Shown: in pieces, positions 55,921 to 64,000 of the stretch | Numbering within the stretch: position 1 is the first letter of the stretch | Layout: the number at the start of each line of letters is the position of its first letter | The notes under the pieces: generated by a model | Databases searched by the model: none | The model's input: the letters and a program-made list of their open reading frames with translations, nothing else | What the model was told of the DNA's origin: nothing | Origin: Nicotiana tabacum | Lineage: Eukaryota; Streptophyta; Magnoliopsida; Solanales; Solanaceae | Length of the DNA: 64,000 nucleotides | NCBI RefSeq assembly: GCF_000715075.1 | Contig: NC_134085.1 | Location: 152,176,178-152,240,177 of the forward strand | Direction: 5' to 3' | Program-made: the position numbers and the translations under genes

Positions 55921-56976
55921 AATTTGACTTCAGAAAATAAATGTCACACATTTGACATGTCATATCATATTTAAACCCCATTTTCTAATAATAAGTTTCA
56001 GTTAACTCATCTTCTATTCTCCCAATTCATTTCTCCATCATTATACTTATCTCTATTACAGTAGTTTATACCGAGTCTCACTACTCTAAAATTTGCATTC
56101 CAAAAGCAATCGAGGAGGAGTGCCCATGAGAACAACATTGATGCTTTACTTTATTTTTATTTTTCTCTGCAGAAGAGATTTAAGGGGGGAAAAATTAAAT
56201 CATATATAAAGAACCAACTTCAAACCAAAATTCGTTCTTCATATCTGAACAAGTTTTTCCGACTTCTTTAAAAATATTCTCAAATGCATACTTTTGCTGA
56301 TTATATTTATAAAAATTAATTCTTTGAGTCTTTCTCAAATTTGTGAAGAATCATATCCAAATTAATTTGATATCCAAGTAATTTAGAAACATTACAAAGC
56401 AAATGTGTGTAATCAATCTCTAATTTTGCTAAAATGCTTTCATGTCTAATCTTTACAATCAAATGTGACCTCAGTCAATGGGGATAACATAGAACACATT
56501 CTCAAGGCTAACTACTGAAATATTAGCCTCCTTAGACGCCTTCAAAATAATAAAATTCATTTATCTCCATTTTCTAATATAAAATCCACTTGGAAGGTCT
56601 AGTTGACATCTCAAAATAAGATGAGACTTAAAATCGAAATGGTATCGTGAGGAAGAGGTAAGAAGAATACTTAAAATATTTGAGTCATTTAAAATAAATA
56701 AAAAGTGTAAAATTGAGATAGAATAATATTTGAAGAGAAAACAATAATGTCAGTACGATATATCTTTGTGTTGTTAGATGGGTATAAGGGTCATGAGTTA
56801 AATGAATTTTATTATTCGAAAATAGAATTTTAATATGACATGACATGTCAAATATGTGATATTTATATTTTGAGTTAAAATATAATAATTGGATGGTTTT
56901 GTTGTCCTAAAAGAAATAAAAATGACTTCGATAAGATATTCCCATAAGTTGGGTGACCATTCAAGGAATTTAGTCC
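55921..56976. other. Remainder of the Mutator-like MITE, no gene
   Basis: Left inverted-repeat remainder 55921-56010, noncoding interior 56011-56792, right inverted repeat 56793-56976. Shared core tttgacatgtcat / atgacatgtcaaa. No transposase ORF. Confidence 0.8.
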
Positions 56977-57201
56977 CCTAGCCTACCTAATGCAACCTTT
57001 GGTAGGTGGTATTAAATAGCATATTTATGTGGCAAGCTATTTACTAATGTATTATTTTATGTATGAGAATAAGTACAACAAATATATGTATCAGTAATAC
57101 GCGTATGGAAGTTTTCAATGATAAACTACTTTAACGTAAATAATATCTACATTATATTTACTGTATTTTGCTCACCGCTGCATAACGATCCTAATATAGT
57201 C

Positions 57202-57371
57202 AAACGTCTCTATAATAGTGTCATTTGTTCCAAAAAAAATTGGCTACTATAGTGAAGTGTTGTTATAGAGGTCACATACTATAACTTGATATAAAAATCA
57301 GTTCCGAAAAAACTTGGCTTTTATAATGAATAAATATTATATAGTGATATTGTTATAGAGAAGTCTGATTG
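57202..57371. mobile_element. Short MITE-like inverted repeat element
   Basis: The left end caaacgtctctataatag and the right end gttatagagaagtctg are imperfect inverted repeats around ~170 bp of AT-rich DNA. The interior repeats the ctctataa word. No clear target duplication; the rest of 56986-57428 is ordinary AT-rich sequence. Confidence 0.45.
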
Positions 57372-57428
57372 TACTATATAACAATCCTTAAATTGTTATT
57401 TACCTCATAAACAATCTCTAACCATTCC

Positions 57429-60226
57429 TATTACGGCCCTAACCCGGACCCGATCGTGATGGCACCTCTCGTGAAGACAAGGCCAGCCGACACTTTCCAT
57501 TTCACTTTTTAAGCAATTAAATAATAAGATTCAAGTCTAAAGCATGATAAAATAACCCTAGGTTTAAGCAGTCAACAGTACAAATATGCGTAAGATCAAC
57601 CCAACACAGCCCGATACCGGGATGTCACTAGTTATGAGCATCTACCAATCCTAATACAAGTCATGAAAAGTCTATAAGCTATTACAAAATGTCTGATAAG
57701 AGATAGAATGATAAAGGGGGAGAAGCACGGGACTGCGGACGCCAAGCAGCTACCTCGTGGACTCCGAAATCTGTCGGGAGCTCTCAACTCACACTAGAAG
57801 GATCCGCAATGGCTAAATCTGCACAAGGGGTGCAGAGAGTAAAGTGAGTACTCCAACTCAGTGAGTAATAATCATAAATAAAGACTGAAAGCAGGAAATC
57901 ACGTAAGGCACATTGCATGCTATAATGAAACAGTAAAACCGTTAAAACAGTGAATCAGTAAAGATGCGAATAATCATATAAGTTCAATTTAAACTTCAGG
58001 AAACACCTTTTCAACAATTAAACAGATAAATGACAGACAAATGAGACAGATAAGCACATAAAGGCTTTTGCCCCTCGGGCACAATGTCAACAATACCAGC
58101 CCCTCGGGTTATCTCTCACATCACAATGGGTACCCGCGCTCACTGGGGTGTGCAAACTCCTGGAGGGGCCCCTTACGGCCCAAGCACAATATCAAGCCAT
58201 CTCGTGGCATCATCACTAGGCTCTCGGCCGCATATCAACAGGCCACCTCGTGGTGTATATATCTCAGGCCCTCGACCTTATAATCATAATCAGTGTTTCC
58301 TCAAAAATAGGTCATCGGCCTTACTCAGTGAAAATCCTCACAAGACACTCGGGCAATAGCAAAACATTATTCTCGGCTCAAAATATCATTTAAAAGATCA
58401 TTTACGTGTTAAAACAGAGTAAACATGGTTAAGTTATGAGAACAGTAGAATATAGCATGATTGAGTTTAAGTATAAAGTCAAAACAGTAAGGAAATATCA
58501 ATAAAATCCCCTAAGGGTTAAAATAATTGGCACGAAGCCCAGTATGGCATCCAGCCCAAATAATGATGATAGAAAATAGATTTCAGTCAAATACGCGGTA
58601 AAATAGTCATTCAGGACGGACTAGGTCACAATCTCCAATAGTGCACGACCCCACGCTCGTCATCTAGCATGTGTGTCACATCAATATAGCACAACGATGT
58701 GCAATCCGGGGCTTTATACCCTCAGAACATCATTTACAATCATTACTCACCTCAATCTGGTCAAATCTCTAGCCTGTGATGCCTTTGCCCCTGGAATAGG
58801 CCTCCACTCGCGTTGAATCTATCCAAAATCAGAATCACGGCGTCAAAATATGCTAAAGGGACGAAGCTCAATCGAAAATAATCAATTTACAACACAAATC
58901 CGGAAATTACCAAAACCCGACCCCCGGGACCACGTCTTGGAATTCGATAATTTTTACATCAATAGATTTCTTATCTCCCCACGAGTTCATACATATCAAA
59001 AGTTCTGAAATCCGACCTAAAATGATCTTTCAAATCCCCAATCAAAGGTCTAAGTTTTCAATCCCTAATTTCCCCAAACTTTGTTCCTTAAATTCCATAA
59101 ATCACAAGCCTAATCTGTGAAAAAATACCATAGGAACGAGTTTTAGGTACAAAATCCTTACCTCAATGAAGTTCGCTTGAAATCCCTCTTCAAAATCGTC
59201 CAAAAAGCTCCAAAGCCGAATCAAAAATGGTGAAAATAGCTCAAAAATCGCGAAGGACACAATTTATACCTTCTGGCCCAGGCATTTTCGCATATGCGGT
59301 CAATGCACTGCATCTACGGTACCGCTTTTGCGGTCAAAAAGCCACTTCTGCGGTTTCTCACTTAAACGCTTACTTCCGCTTTTGCGATGCACTAGCCGCA
59401 TCTGCGCCTTCGCAAGTGCGGTCCTACAACCGCATCTGCGGTTCCTGCCAACTTCACCAGTTTCCGCTTTTGTGACCCCTCTTCCGCATATGCAGCATCG
59501 CACCTGCGGTCCCCAATCCGCAGGTGTGGAAATACCAGAAGCAGCAAAAATCTGAAGCTCACCAAAAACTCCAACTCTTCGTCAACCATCCGAAATTACT
59601 CCGAGGCCCCCGGGACCTCAACCAAAAAACACCAACATATCCAAAAACCTTATTCAAACTTGTACCAATATTCAAAACACCTCAAACAACATCAAATCAA
59701 CCAAAACACATCGGATTCAAGCCTAAGTTTCCAAAATCTTTCGAATTACGCTTTTGATCAAAAACCCAACCAAACCACGTCTGAATGACCTGAAATTTTG
59801 CGCACACATCCCAAATGACACAATGGAACTACTTCAACTCTCGGAATTCCATTTCGACCCCTATATCGAAATCTCGCCTACCAACCGGAAATCGCCAGAA
59901 TATCAACTTTGCCAATTCAAGCCTAAATCTACTCTGAACCTCCAAAACTCATTCTGATCATGCTCATAAGTCCCAAATCACCTCCCGAAGCTAACCGAAC
60001 CATCGAAACTCACATCTGAGCCCTCTAACACATAAGTCAACATCCGGTTGACTTTTCCAACTTAAGCTTCTTCAAAAGAGACTAAGTGTCTCAAACCTTA
60101 TCAAATCCTTTCTGAACCCGAGCCAACCAACCCGGTCATACATAGAACCGATAGACAAAGCAATAAGAAGCAGAAATGGGAAAAAATGGAGCGGCAACTC
60201 ATGAGATGACTGGTCGAGTCGTCACA
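57429..60226 (-). repeat. 3' LTR of Tekay copy 3 (about 2.8 kb)
   Basis: Right boundary gtcgtcaca|tcctccccaa is exact. The left boundary is decayed: tattacggcc stands for the expected tgtcacgacc. Contains the ctgcaccccttg..., ccctcgggc and gtgcaaactcctggaggggcc segments shared with copy 1, and a CCGCATATGCGG-type palindrome array at 59289-59529. Confidence 0.88.
59289..59529. repeat. Array of CCGCATATGCGG-type near-palindromes in the LTR
   Basis: Sites such as cgcatatgcggt (59289), ccgcttttgcggt (59322), ccgcttttgcgat (59376), cgcaagtgcggt (59411), ccgcatctgcggt (59430), ccgcatatgca (59484), tcgcacctgcggt (59498) and ccgcaggtgtgg (59518). Position in the LTR matches the arrays in copies 1 and 2, but the core is different. 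Confidence 0.82.
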
Positions 60227-60236
60227 TCCTCCCCAA

Positions 60237-61680
60237 CTTAAACAAACATTCGTCCTCGAACGAGTCAAGAAACATATCTGAAGCCTCAAACAGGTGAGGA
60301 TATCTGCTCCGCATCTCCCGCTTGGTCTCCCAGGTAGCCTCCTCCACGGGCCGACCTCTCCACTGCACTTTCACTGAAGCTATATCCTTTGACCTCAACT
60401 TTCGAACCTGACGCTCCAAAATAGTTGTTGGCTCCACATCATAAGTCAAATCACCATCCAACTGAACTGTGCTAAAATCCAGAACATGAGACGGATCGCC
60501 AATATACTTCTGGAGCATAGAAACATGAAATACCGGATGCACACTCAACAAGATGGGTGGTAAAGCAAGCTCATAAGCCACCTCCCCAATCCTACGAAGC
60601 ACCTAAAAATGCCCTATGAACTGAGGACTCAATTTACCTTTCTTCCTAAATCTCATGACACCCTTCATGGGCGAAACCTTCAACAAAACCTTCTCACCAA
60701 CCATGTAGGACATATCGCGAACCTTCCTGTCAGCATAACTCTTCTGCCTCGACTGCGTGGTACGAAGCCTCTCCTAAATTACCTTTACCTTTTCTAAAGC
60801 ATCCTGCACCAGGTCTGTCCCCAATAGTCTAGCCTCACCCAGCTCGAACCAACCAATTGGAGATCTACACTACCTCTCATACAAAGCCTTATATGGAGCC
60901 ATCTGATTACTCGACTGGTAGCTGTTGTTACAAGCAAACTCTGCAAGCGGTAGAAACTGATCCCATGACCCTCCGAAATCAATGACATAAGCACGCAACA
61001 TGTCCTCAAATATCTTAATAGTACGCTCGGACTGCCCGTCCGTCTGAGGGTGAAAAGTTGTGCTCAACTCAACCTGAGTACATAACTCTCGCTGCACCGA
61101 CCTCCAAAACTACGAAGTAAACTGAGTGCCCCGATCTGAAATAATGGAAACTGGGACACCATGCAAACGAAAAATCTCCCGGATATAGATCTCTGTCAAC
61201 CGCTCTGAAGAATAGGTAGTACACATAGGAATGAAGTGCGCGGACTTGGTCATGCGATCCACAATCACCCAAATAGCATCGAACTTCTTCAAAGTCCGTG
61301 GAAGTCCACTACAAAGTCCATAGTGATCATCTCCCACTTTCACTCTGGAATATCCATCTGCTGAAGTAGACCACCCGGTCTCTGATGCTCATATTTCACC
61401 TGCTAACAATTGAGACACCGAGTTATAAATCCCACAATGTCTTTATTCATTCCCCTCCACTAATAATGCTGCCACAAATCCTGATACATCTTCGTGGCAC
61501 TCGGATGAATAGAATACTGCGAGCTATGGGCCTCCTCCAGAATCAACTCCCGAAGCCCATCCACATTGGGCACACATATCGGGCCCTGCATCCTCAACAC
61601 CCCATCATCACCAATGGTCACATTTCTAGCATCATCATGCTGAACCCTGTCCTTAAGGACAAGCAAATGCGGATCATCAT
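60237..61680 (-). pseudogene. Integrase and chromodomain of Tekay copy 3 (broken)
   Basis: Integrase zinc region and core in 61666-61070 ([41 protein letters not shown] keeps the catalytic Glu block). The distal integrase at 60870-61097 has CNNSYQSSNQMAPYKALY. The chromodomain is in 60602-60240 (ASVKVQWRGRPVEEATWE). Stops separate the pieces, including one where SQFW is read as a stop at 61110. Confidence 0.88.
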
Positions 61681-61681
61681 A

Positions 61682-62996
61682 CTAGCGATCTCTGATGCGA
61701 TTATATAAGGAAGACCGAGAAACCACACAAGCCAATACCCTACTGGGCTCCAAAATATCCAGCCTCACGAATCGATTGACCAAGGCCTGAACATCTAGTG
61801 CAAGGGGTCTCTCCCCAACAGGACTATACGCCAAATTCCCTATACTCACCGCCTTCCTACTCAAGGCATCGGCCACCACGTTGGCCTTTCCCGGATGGTA
61901 CAAGATAGTGATATCATAGTCCTTTAGCAGCTTCAACCACCTCTGTTGCCTCAAATTGAGATCCTTCTGCTTGAACAAGTGCTAGAGGCTATGATGATCA
62001 GTAAACACCTCACAAGACACACCATACAAATAATGCTCCAAATCTTCAACGCATGAACAATGGAAGCCAACTCCAAATCATGAATGTGGTAGTTCTTCTC
62101 ATGGGGCTTCAACTGACGAAAAGCATAAGCAATAACTCTACCCTCCTTCATCAATACACACCCAATACCAACTCTCGAAGCATCACAATATACGGTATAT
62201 GAACCTGAAGTTGATGGCAAAACTAACACTAGAGACGTGGTCAAAACTGTCTTAAGAATATCCGAGTCCCTGATCTTCAACTGGTGATAACCTGAACGGA
62301 GATCAGTATTGGAGAACACTCTCGCTCCCTAAAGCTGGTCGAATAAATTATCAATGCGAGGCAAATGATACTTGTTCTTAACTGTTACATTGTTCAATTG
62401 CCTATAATCAATGCACATCCTCATAGTGTCATCCTTCTTCTTCACAAATAGAACCGGCGCACCTTAAGGTGACATACTAGGCCGAATGAACCCCTTATCA
62501 AGGAGTTCCTGAAGCTTCTCCTTTAACTCTTTCAACTCCGTTGGTGCCATACGATACGACAGAATAGAAATGGGCTGAGTGCCCGGCACCAGGTCAATAC
62601 CAAAATCAACATCCCTGTCTGGTGGCATGCCTGGCATGTCTGAAGGAAACGCATCGGGAAAATCCCTCACAACTGGAACAAAATCAATACTGGGAGTCTC
62701 TGCACCGACATCCCTCACAAAGGCTAGATACAAAAGATAACCCTTCCCAACCATATGTTGGGCTTTCAAGAATGATATTACTCTACTGGGAACATAATCA
62801 ATCAAACCTTGCCACTCAATCCGTGACACACCCAGTATAGCAAATGTGATTGTCTTGGCATGACAGTCTAGAATAGCACAATATGGAGATAGCCAATCCA
62901 TGCCCAAAATGACATCGAAATCCACCATACACAATAATAAAAGATCCACCTGGGTCTCCAGACCCCCAATAGTCACCACACATGACCGGTACACAC
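61682..62996 (-). pseudogene. RT start and RNase H of Tekay copy 3, with in-frame 513-bp deletion
   Basis: 62994-62464 holds the protease-RT linker ([29 protein letters not shown] ... [19 protein letters not shown]). The RT begins after a stop near 62464. In 62319-61951 the frame jumps from [14 protein letters not shown] directly to [11 protein letters not shown], skipping the palm including FIDD. RNase H follows with [10 protein letters not shown] and, in 61978-61682, [12 protein letters not shown]. Confidence 0.88.
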
Positions 62997-63180
62997 TAGG
63001 GGTGGGCATTCGATATTTCGGTTCGGTATTTAAGAATTTCGGTTCGGTATTCGGTTTATCGATTGTGTATACCAAATACCGTACCAAATTATTTCGGTAC
63101 GGTTTGGTATTTCTTGTTTTGGTTCGGTATGGTTTCGGTACGGTTTCGGTTTAACCAAGACCCATTCAGATTGTTGCATT
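62997..63180. mobile_element. Terminal part of a hAT-like element
   Basis: TAGGGGTGGGCA at the junction is the typical hAT-type terminus. It is followed by many subterminal ttcggttcggta words, which in hAT elements bind transposase. The other end is not found in the window, so the extent and the 8-bp target duplication are unknown. Confidence 0.6.
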
Positions 63181-63444
63181 TCAGTAATTTAACCAAAAAA
63201 ATTAGAACAATGGGAGTAATATCTGCCCGTAAACGAGTCCATGTAAATTGATTCAAGTGAAAGTAGCTAGCCCGTCAGCTACCACACACCAGAGACAAGT
63301 AGACAATGGTTGATAGTTTGACAAACCCTTAAATATTTTGCGTGTCAGTGCCCTTGGGAAAGTGGGTTGAACAATATCATGTCAATAAGCAAGGAATACC
63401 ATGGCCATGACAATATTATGTATCAAATATTCCAAGAAACAGCA
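63181..63444. other. No gene seen
   Basis: Possibly interior of the hAT-like element. No ORF or repeat of note. Confidence 0.35.
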
Positions 63445-64000
63445 GTATGCACAATTCAAAGGCTCAAAGATGCAACAAATACAACATCTAAATAGCTCAT
63501 CTACTGGCTGCATTACCAATTAACAGATGCAGATGCAGCAGTCTTAACCAACAGATGCAGCAGCAGTCTAACCAACATATGCAACAGCTTAACAATATCT
63601 TTCCAACAGATGCAGCAGCAGTCTAATGTAACTGCAGCTAAGCAAAAGCAATTCAAAAGGCAACAACACATGCAACAGTAGTATGCACACTTCAAAGGCT
63701 CAAAGATGCAACAGATGCAGCACCTAAATAGCTCATCTACTGGCTGCATTACCAATTAACATATGCAGATGCAGCAGTCTTAACCAACAGATGCAGCAAC
63801 AGTCTAACCAACAGATGCATCAGCTTAACAATATCTTTCCAACAGATGCAGCAGCAGTCTAATGTAACTGCAACTAAGCAAAAGCTAAAAATTCAAAAGG
63901 CAACAACACATGCAGCAGCAGTATGCACAATTCAAAGTCTCAAAGAGGCAACAGATGCAACACCTAAATAGCTCATCTACTGGTTGCATTACCAATTAAC
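63445..64000. repeat. ~238-bp tandem repeat rich in cagatgcagcag, running off the window
   Basis: gtatgcacaattcaaag starts at 63445, 63681 and 63921 (periods 236 and 240). Inside each unit the words cagatgcagcag and cagtctaaccaa recur. Plus-strand frames give short Gln/Met runs broken by stops, and the minus strand gives a spurious Cys-rich ORF. Confidence 0.9.

Larger units (their letters stand above)
27858..56976. mobile_element. Mutator-like MITE, split by nested insertions (outermost layer of the stack)
   Basis: The left terminus GGAGTAAATTCCTTGGATGG starts at 27858. The inverted right terminus, ...ccattcaaggaatttagtcc, ends at 56976. Both are flanked by the same 9-mer CCTAGCCTA (27849-27857 and 56977-56985), the Mutator-type target duplication. 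The left inverted repeat is interrupted after about 27942 and resumes near 55918, where 55921-56010 pairs with 56793-56885 inverted. Counting both parts, the inverted repeats are about 180 bp. Without insertions the element would be about 1.1-1.2 kb with ~780 bp of noncoding interior (56011-56792), so it is non-autonomous. Confidence 0.88.
57429..62996 (-). mobile_element. Tekay/Del-type chromovirus copy 3, inverted, 5'-truncated
   Basis: On the minus strand: protease linker and RT start, RNase H, integrase, chromodomain, polypurine tract (60227-60236), then a 3' LTR (57429-60226). The gag, protease motif and 5' LTR are missing because the copy is cut at 62996 by a hAT-like end. About 513 bp of RT are deleted internally. 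Stops are scattered. It faces copies 1 and 2. Confidence 0.9.

Noticed and set aside
55670..55981. 103-residue minus-strand ORF across the Copia LTR end and flank
   Set aside because: It spans the LTR/LINE junction. The real coding trace in the flank is the LINE segment LTGLFNIIFRTKKM in another frame.
63513..63755. Cys-rich minus-strand ORF resembling a small secreted peptide
   Set aside because: It is the antisense of cagatgcagcag repeats (gctgctgcatctg gives Cys-Cys); no signal peptide logic and no conserved spacing.

Overview
This is a repeat-rich stretch of a plant nuclear genome. The retroelement families, the GC-poor intergenic DNA and the style of the two host genes point to Solanaceae, most likely Nicotiana; that placement is inference. 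No bacterial, organellar or CRISPR-type content is present. No tRNA or rRNA gene was recognised.

Only two host protein genes can be supported. The first, on the minus strand (5412-7962), is a complete five-exon CDC20, the WD40 activator of the anaphase-promoting complex. The second, on the plus strand (23324-26809), is a six-exon gene for a 739-residue acidic protein with basic patches and a KEN degron. Splice sites were read by eye, and in both genes all exons join in frame. Both promoters carry perfect mitosis-specific activator (MSA) elements just upstream of a TATA box, so the two genes look like co-regulated G2/M genes. One encodes an APC/C activator and the other carries a motif of the kind APC/C recognises.

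The rest is mobile DNA. Positions 1-4188 are the 3' end of a Tat-lineage (Ogre/Retand-like) Ty3 element: a dead integrase, three blocks of tandem repeats and an LTR. Positions 10771-19559 are a chromodomain (Tekay/Del-type) Ty3 element with a truncated 5' LTR. Positions 57429-62996 are a second, inverted and 5'-truncated relative.

The largest structure is a five-level nested stack at 27858-56976. A Mutator-like MITE with ~180-bp inverted ends and a 9-bp target duplication was invaded by an RTE-type LINE. The LINE was invaded by a Copia element (TSD catta/cattc). The Copia was invaded, inside its reverse-transcriptase YVDD codons, by a 6.26-kb noncoding TG...CA element (TSD tcatc). That element was in turn invaded by a full-length 10.9-kb Tekay element (TSD tttaa).

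The least explained signals are dense arrays of short palindromes at matching places in the LTRs of all three Tekay copies, with a different palindrome in each copy. Next are a near-palindromic motif, GGAACCAGGTTCC, recurring at least fourteen times across the Copia element, and the shared MSA/KEN wiring of the two host genes.
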